Source: Ga0077560 sp046330395
Lineage (GTDB): Bacteria > Actinomycetota > Thermoleophilia > Miltoncostaeales > Miltoncostaeaceae
Assembly (NCBI GenBank): GCA_046330395.1
Contig: JAXLSS010000020.1
Coordinates: forward strand, 3,938-67,937
Length of the DNA: 64,000 bases
Direction: 5' to 3'
Numbering within the stretch: position 1 is the stretch's first letter; each line of letters begins with the position of its first letter. A program made the position numbers and the translations under genes. The notes beneath the pieces are model-generated. The model searched no databases and had not been told where the DNA came from. It worked only from the letters and a program-made list of their open reading frames with translations. This document shows, one piece after another, positions 1 to 8,419 of the stretch.

Positions 1-664
1 ACAGGGTCACCACGGGTGCGCCGGAGCCCGCCGACGGGGGTTCCGGGGCCACGGGCGACAGCAGGTCGGAGCCGCCGCCGCCGCACGCGGGGGTGGTGGC
101 CTGGTCGGCCAGGAGCGGCTGCAGCTGCGGGTCGCCCCCCAAGGGTGGCGTACGCCGACGACGCGCCGGCGGTCCAGTTCTGGTTGAGCGCCTGCGGGTC
201 GTTGTCGGCGCCCACGGGTGCCACTTGGCGCCGATGGACCCGATGGTGGTGCGGCCCTCGGGCGGGTAGTTCTGGGCCAGGTTGGCCGCGGCGTACCGGG
301 CGGCGTCGGCCTCGGTGTCGAAGCTCATGCCGGGGCCCAGCCCGAAGGGGTTGTGGATGGCCTGCGCGGGCACGTAGGTCTCCAGCATGGTCTCGTGGGC
401 GGCGATGGCCACGATGAAACGGGGGTCGATGCCCGCCGCGGTGGCGGCGTCCACGATGTCGGTGCCGCTGCCCGCCATGGGGCTGCCGGCGGCGGTGAGG
501 ATGGCGTCGATGCCCGAGGCGTCGGTGGGCGCCACGCAGGCCAGCGCCGCGACGCCCCGCGCGGGCGCGCCGGCGCCGCCGTCCGCGGCCGCGGCGACCC
601 CGGTGGCGATGCCGAGGCAGGCCACCGTCGTCAGCAGGGCACGGACACGGGCGGGTGCGGACAT
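1..664 (-). CDS. Secreted lysozyme-like / glucosaminidase-like protein, 3' end off window, frameshifted
   Basis: The protein starts with a signal peptide (MSAPARVRALLTTVACLGIA, then AAAA). A domain of the lysozyme/glucosaminidase type follows, with FIVAIAAHETMLETY, then NPFGLGP and FDTEADAARYAA. Such domains cut or bind peptidoglycan outside the cell; the exact activity is not shown. The frame is lost near 221 and restored near 142: one base is missing (CCC read as CC) and one is extra. With both repaired the protein reads on as GADNDPQALNQNW, then SAYATLGGDPQL, to the window edge. A TACACT box lies 8 nt upstream of the ATG, so the mRNA is probably leaderless. The C-terminus is outside the window. 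Confidence 0.6.
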   Translation of the reverse strand, partial: MSAPARVRALLTTVACLGIATGVAAAADGGAGAPARGVAALACVAPTDASGIDAILTAAGSPMAGSGTDIVDAATAAGIDPRFIVAIAAHETMLETYVPAQAIHNPFGLGPGMSFDTEADAARYAAANLAQNYPPEGRTTIGSIGAKWHPWAPTTTRRRSTRTGPPARRRRTPPLGGDPQLQPLLADQATTPACGGGGSDLLSPVAPEPPSAGSGAPVVTL

Positions 665-672
665 CGCGCGTG

Positions 673-678
673 AGTGTA
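673..678 (-). promoter_or_regulatory. -10 box (TACACT) for the lysozyme-like gene
   Basis: TACACT on the minus strand ends 8 nt before the ATG at 664. No Shine-Dalgarno sequence fits in between, so transcription probably starts at or next to the start codon. Confidence 0.45.
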
Positions 679-728
679 CCGCGGGGTGGCGCGGATCCGA
701 TGGTCCCCGGGGCAACGGTTGCAGCCCG

Positions 729-1502
729 TCAGCGGCTGGTGAGCTTCGCCAGGCCCATCAGGGCGAACGCGCCCAGCACCGCGGTGAGGCCGGCCACGGC
801 CGCCAGCCCGGGCCACAGCGACGACCACCCGGCCGTGTGCAGCTCCGTGGCGCGGGAGGCCTCCAGCAGCCTGGTGACGGGGTTGACGTCCGAGATGTGC
901 CGCAGCCATCCGGTCTGCAGGTCGCGCGGGGCGTAGGCCACGGAGGTGAACACCGCGATGAACACCACCAGCTGCATCAGCGGCGCGGCCTGCACCGTGC
1001 GGGCCCGCAGCGCCACGCCCATCGACCAGCAGGCGGTGGCCAGCGCGAACCCGGCCGCCATCACGTAGATGATGATGGTGCCGCCGACGCCCGGGGGCGT
1101 CACGCGCCCGATCAGCCCGGCCACCAGCACCACCGTGGTGGTGAACAGGCTGCGCACCACGGCGGCCACCAGCGGCCCGGCGATGAGGGCCACCCGAGGC
1201 GACGGGCTGCTCACCAGCCGGTCGATGAACCCGCCCTCGATGTCGCGCGCCAGGGTGGTGCCGGCGTTGACGCCCGCAAAGCCCGCGCCCATCACCGTGG
1301 CGAAGGGGATGGTGAAGGCCAGGTAGCTGTGGGTGCCGATGGGCAGGGCCGAGAACCCGTGGAAGGCGCCCGAGGTGGCGATGAGGATGCTCAGGGGCAT
1401 CACCAGCGACGGGATGAACACCGAGGGCATGCGGCGCACCAGCACCAGCGCCCGCCAGGTGAGCATGGCCGTCACTGCGCCCGTGCGCTGCAGCGCGCCC
1501 AT
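729..1502 (-). CDS. ABC-2 type transporter permease (second of two)
   Basis: This 257-residue integral membrane protein is of the ABC-2 / DrrB type, with about six hydrophobic segments and the family motif NAGTTLARDIEGGFIDRLVSSP near residues 80-100. It is a paralogue of the permease just upstream, which has almost the same motif. The ATG at 1502 overlaps the TGA of that gene (TGATG), so the two are translationally coupled. Together with the ATPase at 2278-3279 they should form an exporter with two different permeases. The substrate (drug, lipid or polysaccharide) cannot be told from the sequence. Confidence 0.85.
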   Translation of the reverse strand: MGALQRTGAVTAMLTWRALVLVRRMPSVFIPSLVMPLSILIATSGAFHGFSALPIGTHSYLAFTIPFATVMGAGFAGVNAGTTLARDIEGGFIDRLVSSPSPRVALIAGPLVAAVVRSLFTTTVVLVAGLIGRVTPPGVGGTIIIYVMAAGFALATACWSMGVALRARTVQAAPLMQLVVFIAVFTSVAYAPRDLQTGWLRHISDVNPVTRLLEASRATELHTAGWSSLWPGLAAVAGLTAVLGAFALMGLAKLTSR

Positions 1503-2281
1503 CAGCCGGCCGCCAATCGTTTGCGCAGGGCCAGGGCGCTGCCGCCCACGGTCAGCACCGCCAGCGCGGCGATGATGGCCAGCGAGATCGCGGCCGCACC
1601 GGGACGGAAACCCTCGATCACCTGGGCCCGCATCCCCTCCACCAGGTGGGAGATGGGGTTCCAGTCGGCCACGGTCTTGAACCAGCCGTGCATGGTCTGC
1701 CGCGGGAAGAACGTGGACGAGAAGAACATCAGGGCGAAGAACAGGGGGAAGGCCCCCTGCACGGCCTCCGCGGAACCGGTGCGAAGGGCCAGGAGGATGC
1801 CCAGCCCCGCGATGGGGACCGCCAGCAGCGCGGCGAGGGCCACCAGCACGAGAAACCCGGGCACGCCGCCCGCGATGCGCGCGCCGAACGCCATGGCGAC
1901 GACCACGAAAACCACCGCCTGGAGACCCGCCATCACGACTCCGGCGGCGATGCGGTGGGTCAGCAGCACGAAGCGCGAGGTGGGGCTGCTCACCAGCCGG
2001 TCGAAGAACCCGCCCTCGATGTCCCGGGCCAGGAACGCCCCGGAGCTGACCCCCCCGATCAGCACCCCCTGGGTGACCGACCCCGACAGCACGAAGTCGA
2101 GGAACCCGTGCACGCGGGGGAAGCCCGGGATGAGGTGGAAGCCGCGGTCGAACGAGGCGGTGAACACCGCCATCAGCATGAGGGGGAAGAACAGGGCCGG
2201 GAACCAGGCCTGCGGCAGGCGGAAGGTGCCCACGATGGCGCGCCGCGCCAGCGCCAGCTCCTGGCGGACCAGGCCGTTCAT
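1502..2281 (-). CDS. ABC-2 type transporter permease (first of two)
   Basis: The protein has 259 residues, starts MNGLVRQELALARRAIVGTF, and has about six membrane spans. The ABC-2 motif SSGAFLARDIEGGFFDRLVSSP lies near residues 80-100. The ATG at 2281 overlaps the TGA of the ATPase gene as ATGA, which fixes this start; a longer open frame upstream only shadows the ATPase. It probably pairs with the next permease as a heterodimer in the cytoplasmic membrane. The two permeases look like an old tandem duplication. Confidence 0.85.
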   Translation of the reverse strand: MNGLVRQELALARRAIVGTFRLPQAWFPALFFPLMLMAVFTASFDRGFHLIPGFPRVHGFLDFVLSGSVTQGVLIGGVSSGAFLARDIEGGFFDRLVSSPTSRFVLLTHRIAAGVVMAGLQAVVFVVVAMAFGARIAGGVPGFLVLVALAALLAVPIAGLGILLALRTGSAEAVQGAFPLFFALMFFSSTFFPRQTMHGWFKTVADWNPISHLVEGMRAQVIEGFRPGAAAISLAIIAALAVLTVGGSALALRKRLAAG

Positions 2282-3279
2282 CCGCGACCCCGCCGTCCCC
2301 GCCGCTGCGGCGGCCCGGAGGCCGCGGCGCCCTCGCCCTCGCCCTCCAGCCGGTGGCCGGTCTTGGCCACGAACACGTCGTCCAGGCTGGGCTGGTGCAG
2401 GTCCAGGCCCACGGTGGCGATGCCGGCCTCGTCCAGCACGCGCACGGCCTCGCTCATCTGGGCGGCGCCGCCGGGCAGGCGCACCGCGGCGGTGCCCTCC
2501 CGGGTGGTCACCGGCGGGCCGAACCGGGCCAGGGCCCCCTGCGCGGCCGCGCACCGGGTGGGGTCGGCTGGGACCACCACCAGCCACGGGTCGCCCACCT
2601 GGGCCTTCAGCTCGGCGGGCGTGCCCTCGGCCACGATGCGCCCGCCGTCGATGATCCCGACGCGGCCGGCCAGCTGGTCGGCCTCCTCCAGGTACTGCGT
2701 GGTGAGGAACACCGTGGTGCCGCCCTCGCGGTTGAGCCGGCGCACCTCCTGCCACAGCGCCAGGCGCGAGGTGGGGTCCAGGCCCGTGGTGGGCTCGTCC
2801 AGGAACAGCACGACGGGCTCGTGCACCAGGGCCAGCGCCAGGTCCAGCCGCCGCCGCATGCCGCCCGAGTAGGTGCCGACGCGCCGGTCGGCGGCGTCGG
2901 TGAGCCCCACACGGTCCAGCAGCCGGACGGCCGTGGCGTTGCAGTCCAGCCGCGACAGTCCGTGCAGCACCCCCTGCAGGCGCAGCAGCTCCCGCCCGGT
3001 CATGTACGGGTCGATGGCCGCGTCCTGCAGCGCCACCCCGATGACGCGCCGCACCGCGCCGGGATTGTCGGCCACGTCGTGCCCCGCCACCACCGCGCGT
3101 CCCGCGGTGGGCGTGAGCAGCGTGGTGAGCATGCGCACCATCGTGCTCTTGCCCGCGCCGTTGGGTCCCAGGAACCCGTACACCTCGCCGGGGTGCACCT
3201 GCAGGTCCACGCCGTCCACGGCCCTGATGCCGCCCTTGAACTCGCGGACCAGGCCCTCGGTCTCGATCGCCAGGTTCAT
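2278..3279 (-). CDS. ABC transporter ATP-binding protein, DrrA-like
   Basis: The 333-residue ATPase starts MNLAIETEGLVREFKGG. It shows Walker A (GPNGAGKST), signature (YSGGMRRRLDLALAL), Walker B (VVLFLDEPTTGLDP) and a C-terminal extension typical of daunorubicin-resistance (DrrA) ATPases. It drives export by the two permeases encoded downstream. The start at 3279 is preceded by GGGGAG and, about 33 nt further up, a TACGCT -10 box. This is a leadered transcript, unlike many other genes here. Confidence 0.9.
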   Translation of the reverse strand: MNLAIETEGLVREFKGGIRAVDGVDLQVHPGEVYGFLGPNGAGKSTMVRMLTTLLTPTAGRAVVAGHDVADNPGAVRRVIGVALQDAAIDPYMTGRELLRLQGVLHGLSRLDCNATAVRLLDRVGLTDAADRRVGTYSGGMRRRLDLALALVHEPVVLFLDEPTTGLDPTSRLALWQEVRRLNREGGTTVFLTTQYLEEADQLAGRVGIIDGGRIVAEGTPAELKAQVGDPWLVVVPADPTRCAAAQGALARFGPPVTTREGTAAVRLPGGAAQMSEAVRVLDEAGIATVGLDLHQPSLDDVFVAKTGHRLEGEGEGAAASGPPQRRGRRGRG

Positions 3280-3313
3280 GCGCGCTCCCCGTCCACGGTG
3301 CTCATCCCGGGCA

Positions 3314-3319
3314 AGCGTA
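3314..3319 (-). promoter_or_regulatory. -10 box (TACGCT) of the DrrA-like ABC operon
   Basis: TACGCT on the minus strand sits 34 nt upstream of the ATPase start. That leaves room for a short leader carrying the GGGGAG ribosome site. No convincing -35 is seen. Confidence 0.4.
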
Positions 3320-3362
3320 CGCGTGCGTCCCGCCGTCAGGTCTGGTGGCTGGACAGGCGAGT

Positions 3363-3368
3363 TAGCAT
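3363..3368 (+). promoter_or_regulatory. -10 box (TAGCAT) of the DksA-like gene
   Basis: TAGCAT ends 8 nt before the ATG at 3377 with no Shine-Dalgarno between, which fits leaderless expression. Confidence 0.45.
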
Positions 3369-3376
3369 GATCTGCC

Positions 3377-3733
3377 ATGCCCGATTCGCATCCCGACGAG
3401 ACCCCCGAGCAGCGCATCCTGCGCCTGGAGACAGAGGTGCGCGCGGCCCTGCGGGAGAAGGACCTGGCCAGCGACGGCGACGAGCGGTCGGACGGGCACC
3501 ACCACCCGGCGGAGGCCGCCAGCGACGCCGAGGCCCGGGAGAAGCAGCTGCGCGAGGTGCTGCGCCTGCAGGACCAGCTGCAGCGCCTGGAACGCGCGCA
3601 GGCGGCCATCGAGGCGGGCACGTACGGCGTGTGCGTGGACTGCGGCGCCCCCATCCCGGAGGGCCGCCTGAGGGCGCGCCCGGATGCCGATAGGTGTGTC
3701 CCCTGTCAGAGCAAGGCGGATAGGCGCCGGTAG
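3377..3733 (+). CDS. DksA/TraR-type C4 zinc-finger protein
   Basis: The 118-residue acidic protein has an N-terminal helical part and a C-terminal C4 zinc finger with Cys86, Cys89, Cys107 and Cys110 (CVDCGAPIP, then CVPC). This is the DksA/TraR family, whose members bind RNA polymerase in the secondary channel or act as small zinc regulators. The length and the lack of a clear DXXDXA tip make it more like the small general-stress relatives than true DksA. It stands alone between two minus-strand ABC operons and is probably leaderless. Confidence 0.8.
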   Translation: MPDSHPDETPEQRILRLETEVRAALREKDLASDGDERSDGHHHPAEAASDAEAREKQLREVLRLQDQLQRLERAQAAIEAGTYGVCVDCGAPIPEGRLRARPDADRCVPCQSKADRRR

Positions 3734-3983
3734 CCGGGCTTCTCACAGGGTTGACCTCGCAGGGATCCGCGGCGGATGGCGGGTTCGGCGAGTTGATCGT
3801 CACCACCGCGCCCTCACGGGCTGCCCGGTCACAGGTCGCACCTCCCCGTCCATGGGTCGGGAGGACTTGCACCCTGCACCATCCCCAATTTCGGGGCGCA
3901 GCCGCACCCTGGGTGGCGGAGACTTCGACATGAGGCGTGGGGTCCGCCTGCCCGGCGGACCCCGGTGGAAATGAGACACAACT
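3734..3983. other. Intergenic region with a terminator
   Basis: These 250 bases lie between the convergent ends of the DksA-like gene and the second ABC operon. They hold one strong hairpin (listed separately). I find no believable reading frame. Confidence 0.5.
3939..3963. terminator. Bidirectional hairpin terminator
   Basis: A perfect 10-bp inverted repeat, GGGGTCCGCC / GGCGGACCCC, with a 5-nt loop lies between two convergent genes. There is no U-run on either side, as is common in very GC-rich genomes. Confidence 0.6.
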
Positions 3984-4763
3984 TCAGCTGACGTCCCTTC
4001 GGATCGCCAACGCTGCGCCGAGGAGACCCACCGCGAGGTGGCCGACCAGCAGCAGCGACGCCGTCGCCGGGTGGCTCAGCGGGGGACGGGGTGGGCGGAT
4101 CATGGTGAGCGAGTCGCCGATGCTGGTGAGCAGCAGGCGCTGCGGCACCGTCGTCCATGCGGCGAGGCTCCGCGCGAGCCCGTACGCCAGGTAGTACACG
4201 GCGACGAGGGCGGCCACCGCCGCCCACGCGTGGCGCAGGATGGCGGCCAGGCAGAGACCCAGCACCGCCACGGCCGCGGTGATCACGCCGGCCGCCACCA
4301 CGGCGCGCAGCACCCCCGGATCGGCGAGTGAGGCCTGCACCCCTGCGGCGACCAGTTCCCGGCGGCCCAGCAGGAAGCAGCAGAACGCCAGGGGCACGGC
4401 CACCAGCAGCGAGGTGCCCGCGACGACCACGACCTTGGCCAGCAGCATCCGCCCCCGCCGGGGCACCGCCAGCAGGGTGGGCTGGATCGTGCCCGTGCCG
4501 AACTCCCCGCTCAGCGCCAGAATCCCCACCAACGCGAAGGCCACCTGCGCCCACGCCAGGCCGCCGAGCGTGGCCTGCACGGGCTCGAACGCCGCCCGTT
4601 GCGCCGGCGTCCAGGTGGCGGCGCCCGCCACCGCGGCGCGGGAGTCGGTGAACGCGATGCCCAGGCTCACGCAGACGGCCGAGGCCGCCAGGAGCCAGGT
4701 GGTGCGCAGCGAGCCGAGCTTGATCAGCTCGGCCGCCACCAGGGGGCGGAGCCACCGGACCAT
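3984..4763 (-). CDS. ABC-2 family transporter permease
   Basis: This 259-residue protein starts MVRWLRPLVAAELIKLGSLR and has about six hydrophobic segments. It resembles permeases of the NatB / bacitracin-type exporters, where an N-terminal 'ELIKL.S.R' precedes the first span. The ATG at 4763 overlaps the TGA of the ATPase (TGATG); a GTG three bases earlier (4766) is the alternative start. It forms the membrane part of the exporter next to the two-component genes. The substrate is unknown; antimicrobial or cell-envelope export is a reasonable guess. Confidence 0.8.
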   Translation of the reverse strand: MVRWLRPLVAAELIKLGSLRTTWLLAASAVCVSLGIAFTDSRAAVAGAATWTPAQRAAFEPVQATLGGLAWAQVAFALVGILALSGEFGTGTIQPTLLAVPRRGRMLLAKVVVVAGTSLLVAVPLAFCCFLLGRRELVAAGVQASLADPGVLRAVVAAGVITAAVAVLGLCLAAILRHAWAAVAALVAVYYLAYGLARSLAAWTTVPQRLLLTSIGDSLTMIRPPRPPLSHPATASLLLVGHLAVGLLGAALAIRRDVS

Positions 4764-5518
4764 CACCGTGCCCCCGGCAGCTGCGGGACGAGGTCGTGAG
4801 TGGCCCCCACCAGCGCCTCGTAGGCGTCCTCCAGCGACTCCACCAGGTCCCCCGAGCTCCCGGGGCCCGCGGCCGCGATCTCGCGCAGCGGGGCGTCCGC
4901 CAGCAGCCGGCCGCCCCCGATCACCAGCAGGTGGTCGGCGCTGCGCGCCAGCTCCCCGATGAGGTGGCTGGACAGCAGCACCGTGCGTCCCTCCCCGGCG
5001 AGGTCGAGAAGCAGACGGCGGAACCAGCGCATGCCGTCCGGGTCGAGGCCGTTCATGGGCTCGTCCAGGACGAGCACCGCCGGGTCGCCCAGGAGGGCCG
5101 CGGCGATGCAGAGCCGGCGGCGCATGCCCAGCGAGAACGTCCCCACGCGGCGGTCCGCGGCGGATGCGAGGCCCACGATCTCCAGCGTGTGCTCCACCCG
5201 GCCGGCGGGGATGTCGTTGCCGGCCGCCATCCAGCGCAGGTGGCCACGCGCCGTGCGCCCGGGATGCAGGCAGTCCGCGTCCAGCACCGCACCCACGTGC
5301 CGCAACGGGTCGGTCAGGTCCCGGTACGGCCTGCCGTCGAAGCGCACCCGCCCCCGGGTGGCGGTGGTGAGCGCCAGCATCATGCGCATGGTGGTGGACT
5401 TGCCCGCGCCGTTGGGTCCGACGAACCCGGTCACGCGTCCCGGTGCCACGGTGAACGACACGTCGTCCACCACCGTGCGCCTTCCGTACCGCTTGGTGAG
5501 TCGCTCGACGCTCAGCAT
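4763..5518 (-). CDS. ABC transporter ATP-binding protein (BcrA/NatA-like)
   Basis: The 251-residue ATPase starts MLSVERLTKRYGRRTVVDDV. Walker A is GPNGAGKST, the signature is FSLGMRRRLCIAAALLG, and Walker B is VLVLDEPMNGLDP. It follows the short exporter-type layout without the long DrrA tail. The start is set by GGAGGAC just upstream of the ATG, with a TAGCGT -10 box about 32 nt upstream. It is divergent from the histidine-kinase gene, 157 nt away, a common arrangement for self-regulated peptide-sensing or resistance modules. Confidence 0.88.
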   Translation of the reverse strand: MLSVERLTKRYGRRTVVDDVSFTVAPGRVTGFVGPNGAGKSTTMRMMLALTTATRGRVRFDGRPYRDLTDPLRHVGAVLDADCLHPGRTARGHLRWMAAGNDIPAGRVEHTLEIVGLASAADRRVGTFSLGMRRRLCIAAALLGDPAVLVLDEPMNGLDPDGMRWFRRLLLDLAGEGRTVLLSSHLIGELARSADHLLVIGGGRLLADAPLREIAAAGPGSSGDLVESLEDAYEALVGATHDLVPQLPGAR

Positions 5519-5549
5519 GTGTCCTCCGATCCTGGAGCCGTCCCCGGCG

Positions 5550-5555
5550 ACGCTA
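5550..5555 (-). promoter_or_regulatory. -10 box (TAGCGT) of the BcrA-like ABC operon
   Basis: TAGCGT on the minus strand lies 31 nt before the ATPase ATG, with GGAGG in the leader. The intergenic space is shared with the divergent histidine kinase, so a regulator could act on both. Confidence 0.4.
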
Positions 5556-5663
5556 GTGCGGTGCCGGCGGCCTCCGCGTCGGCCCGTCGAGCGATCTCGG
5601 CGGCCCCCGCATCCCTCTCCGGAGATCTGTCCGCAGGCGGATGGACGGCCGCCCCGGCGGGGG

Positions 5664-5669
5664 TACATT
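5664..5669 (+). promoter_or_regulatory. -10 box (TACATT) of the histidine kinase gene
   Basis: TACATT ends 6 nt before the GTG start at 5676. No ribosome site is present, consistent with a leaderless transcript. Confidence 0.45.
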
Positions 5670-5675
5670 GGCCCC

Positions 5676-6788
5676 GTGACGGCACTCGGAGTGACCCGAC
5701 CCGCACCCCGGTCGTGGGTGACGCCCCGGCGCCGCGTGGCGCTGGAGGTGCTGGTGGCCGCGGTGTACGGCGGGGCGGCGTGGGCGCTGCTGCGCGGCTG
5801 GGATGCGCCGGCGTCCCTGGCCGTGCCGGCCGCGCTCGCCGCCGGTCTCGCGCTGGCCCTGGCCGGGCGCCGGCCGCGAACCGCGCTCACGCTCGCCCTC
5901 GCCGGTTTCGCGGCCTGCCCGTGGTGGGAGTCCGTCGGGTTCGTCGCGCTGATCCCCACCGCGGTCGCGCTGGGCTGCACGGCGGCGTCGCGGGGACGTT
6001 GGGGTTCGGCCCCATGGCTGGGCCTGGCCCTCCTGGGGCCCGTGGCGGCGGGGATCCCGGGCCACCCGGGGGTGATCGCCCCGTTCGCGCTGTGCCTTGC
6101 GGCCGGGTGGTTCGGCGGCGTCGTGTGGGGTGAGCAGCGCCGGTACCGCGAGGATGTCGCCGCCGCGGGCCTCCACGCGCAGCGGGTACGGATCGCGCGG
6201 GACCTCCATGACGTGCTGGCGCACGGGGTGGGCCTCATCACCGTGCAGGCCGGGTACGCCAACCTGGTGGCCGGCGAGCGGCCGGAGGCGGCGCGCGAGG
6301 CCCTGGGGGTGATCGAGCGCACGGGCCGCGAGACGCTGGCCGACGTCCGCCGGCTGGTGGCCACCCTGCGCGACGGGGTGGAGGAGGCCGGGCCGTCACC
6401 GGGGCTGGACGACATCCCAAGGCTGGTGGACGACACCCGGCGGGCGGGGGTCACCGTGACGGCGCGGTGCGCCGCGCCGGATCACCCGCTGCCGGCCAGC
6501 CTGCAGCTGTGCGCCTACCGCGTGGTGCAGGAGGCGCTGACCAACGTGGTGCGCCACGCCCCGGGGGCGACGGTGCGGGTGTGCATCGAACCCGGCGCGA
6601 GCGAGCTGCGGGTGAGCGTCACCGACGACGGGGGGCGGCCGCGGGAGGCGGGGCGCGAGGGGCCGGGCCACGGCCTCATCGGCATGCGGGAGCGGGTGGC
6701 CCTGCAGGGGGGGACGCTGGTGACCCGCCCCGGGGAGCACGGCGGGTTCGAGGTGCTGGCGCGGCTCCCGCACGGGTCGGGCGCGTGA
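5676..6788 (+). CDS. Sensor histidine kinase, NarL/DesK-type (HisKA_3)
   Basis: The 370-residue protein has about five membrane segments in residues 20-155 and little extracytoplasmic sequence. A HisKA_3 domain follows with the phospho-acceptor His178 in RIARDLHDVLAHGVG. A compact ATPase domain has the N-box EALTNVVRHAP and G-box GPGHGLIGMRERV. It should autophosphorylate and pass phosphate to the overlapping response-regulator gene (GTGA). Such intramembrane-sensing kinases often watch the envelope and control a neighbouring ABC exporter, here the divergent operon at 3984-5518. The GTG start is set by the -10 box directly upstream. Confidence 0.9.
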   Translation: MTALGVTRPAPRSWVTPRRRVALEVLVAAVYGGAAWALLRGWDAPASLAVPAALAAGLALALAGRRPRTALTLALAGFAACPWWESVGFVALIPTAVALGCTAASRGRWGSAPWLGLALLGPVAAGIPGHPGVIAPFALCLAAGWFGGVVWGEQRRYREDVAAAGLHAQRVRIARDLHDVLAHGVGLITVQAGYANLVAGERPEAAREALGVIERTGRETLADVRRLVATLRDGVEEAGPSPGLDDIPRLVDDTRRAGVTVTARCAAPDHPLPASLQLCAYRVVQEALTNVVRHAPGATVRVCIEPGASELRVSVTDDGGRPREAGREGPGHGLIGMRERVALQGGTLVTRPGEHGGFEVLARLPHGSGA

Positions 6789-7435
6789 CCACCCGGGTGC
6801 TGGTGGCCGACGACCAGGCGCTGGTGCGCGTGGGGTTGCGCGGCATCCTGGAGACGGCGGACGACCTGGAGGTGGTGGCCGAGGCCGGCACCGGCCGCGA
6901 GGCCGTGGACCTGGCGCGGCGCCACATGCCCGACGTGGTGCTGATGGACGTGCGGATGCCCGACCTCGATGGGCTGCAGGCAACGCGCCGGATCACGGAG
7001 GCGATGCTGGGCAGCGTGATCGTGCTCACCACGTTCGACACCGACGAGAACGTGTTCGAGGCGCTGCGCGGGGGCGCCAGCGGCTTTCTGCTGAAGGACA
7101 CGCCGCCCGCGGAGATCATCCACGCGGTGCGCGTGGTGGCCCGGGGCGATGCGCTGGTGGCGCCGGCCGTGACGCGGCGCCTCATCGCAGCGTACGTCGG
7201 GGCCGCGGCGCCCCGGGCCGACGACGCCGGGAGGCTCCACGGGCTCACCCCGAGGGAGCGCGAGGTGCTGGCGCTGATCGGCGAGGGCGCGTCCAACGCG
7301 GAGATCGCCCACCGGCTGGTCATCACCACCGGCACCGCGAAGACCCACGTGCGGAGCCTGCTGGGCAAGCTGAGCGTGCGCGACCGGGTGCACCTGGCGA
7401 TCCTGGCGCACCGATCGGGCCTCACCCGCCCCTGA
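6785..7435 (+). CDS. Response regulator, NarL/LuxR family
   Basis: This 216-residue regulator has a receiver domain with the acidic pocket DD (9-10), phospho-acceptor Asp55 in VVLMDVRMPD and the conserved Lys in FLLKDTPP. A LuxR-type helix-turn-helix follows (LTPREREVLALIGEGASNAE). It is the partner of the kinase that it overlaps by GTGA. It probably binds the 5519-5675 intergenic region and controls the exporter, but no operator repeat is obvious there. Confidence 0.92.
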   Translation: MTTRVLVADDQALVRVGLRGILETADDLEVVAEAGTGREAVDLARRHMPDVVLMDVRMPDLDGLQATRRITEAMLGSVIVLTTFDTDENVFEALRGGASGFLLKDTPPAEIIHAVRVVARGDALVAPAVTRRLIAAYVGAAAPRADDAGRLHGLTPREREVLALIGEGASNAEIAHRLVITTGTAKTHVRSLLGKLSVRDRVHLAILAHRSGLTRP

Positions 7436-7470
7436 AACGGGGCCGGGCGCGGCGGATCAGCGGGACACCG

Positions 7471-8403
7471 CTACCGGGGCGTCGGCCGCGCGATGCACCA
7501 CGCGGTGGCCAGCCCGACGCACCAGACCAGACCGCCCACGCCCACGTGGCCCACGATGACCTGCCACGGCAGGCCGTGCCGGTACTGGTACTCGCCGATG
7601 AAGATCTGCAGGGCCAGCAGGGGCAGGAACCAGGCGACCAGCCGGTTCACGGCCGGGTCGCTGCTGCGCTCCCGCCGCACCCACAGGGCCAGCACCAGCA
7701 TCAGCACCACCAGGAGGCCCACCGCCCGCACATGCAGCCAGGCCGTGGTCTGCAGGTCGCCGAAGCGGGTCATGTGCTTGGTGTCGCCGGAGTGCGGGCC
7801 GGCGGCGGTGACGAACACGCCGGTGGTCACCACGGCCAGCAGGGCCGCGGCCGTGACGGTGGCGAACGGGCCCCGGCGGGAATCCCACGCGCGGCTCACT
7901 CCGCGCTGGCGGTCGATGGTGACCAGCACCAGCAGCACCGCCGCGCCCACGGCGGCCAGCGAGAGGACGAAGTGGCTGCCCACCATGGCCGGGTGCAGGC
8001 CGGACAGCACGGTGATGCCCCCGAGGGGGATCTGACCCACGCTCATCAGCGCGGCCGCCAGGGCCAGGCCCCGGATCTTCGCGCCGCGGGGTGCCACGTG
8101 CCGGGCCACCACCCAGGCGAGGATGCTCACCACGATGACCCCCGCCGACACCAGGCGGTTGGTGTACTCGATCACCGAGTGGTAGTTGCGCGCCGGCACC
8201 ACCCCGCCGTTGCAGGTGGGCCAGTCGAGGGCATCCCAGCCCCGAGCCGCTGAGCGCACCAGGCCGCCGCTGGGGAGGATCACCCAGAGCAGGAAGGCGT
8301 TGACCAGCGCGAGCACGCGGAACCGGGCGGGCTCGGCGAGCGCGCTCAGGAGGCCGCTCGGCAGGCGGCGAGCGACGGCGGAGGATCCACTCACGGCGGC
8401 CAT
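7471..8403 (-). CDS. ctaA: Heme A synthase, COX15/CtaA family
   Basis: The 310-residue, eight-span membrane protein converts heme O to heme A for aa3-type cytochrome oxidase. Family marks are GGLVRS with GWDALDWPTCNGG near residues 35-60, and paired histidines in NYHSVIEYTNR, SGLHPAMVGSHFVLS, TAWLHVRAVGL and GEYQYRHGLPW. It starts MAAVSGSSAVARR. A longer open frame upstream is a shadow of the divergent gene. It converges with the response regulator 35 nt away. No other oxidase genes are in the window. Confidence 0.88.
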   Translation of the reverse strand: MAAVSGSSAVARRLPSGLLSALAEPARFRVLALVNAFLLWVILPSGGLVRSAARGWDALDWPTCNGGVVPARNYHSVIEYTNRLVSAGVIVVSILAWVVARHVAPRGAKIRGLALAAALMSVGQIPLGGITVLSGLHPAMVGSHFVLSLAAVGAAVLLVLVTIDRQRGVSRAWDSRRGPFATVTAAALLAVVTTGVFVTAAGPHSGDTKHMTRFGDLQTTAWLHVRAVGLLVVLMLVLALWVRRERSSDPAVNRLVAWFLPLLALQIFIGEYQYRHGLPWQVIVGHVGVGGLVWCVGLATAWCIARPTPR

Positions 8404-8405
8404 GG

Positions 8406-8411
8406 TACCGT
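8406..8411 (+). promoter_or_regulatory. -10 box (TACCGT) of the anti-sigma-like gene
   Basis: TACCGT ends 8 nt before a GTG at 8420. This spacing matches other leaderless starts in the window and favours GTG 8420 over the in-frame ATGs at 8402 and 8504. Confidence 0.4.
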
Positions 8412-8419
8412 CGCCGCAC

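Noticed and set aside
387..2872. Very long open frames on the plus strand (755 and 408 codons) over the ABC operon
   Set aside because: They are Gly/Arg/His/Pro-rich, have no family motif, and lie antisense to genes with full ABC motifs. They result from the high GC content.
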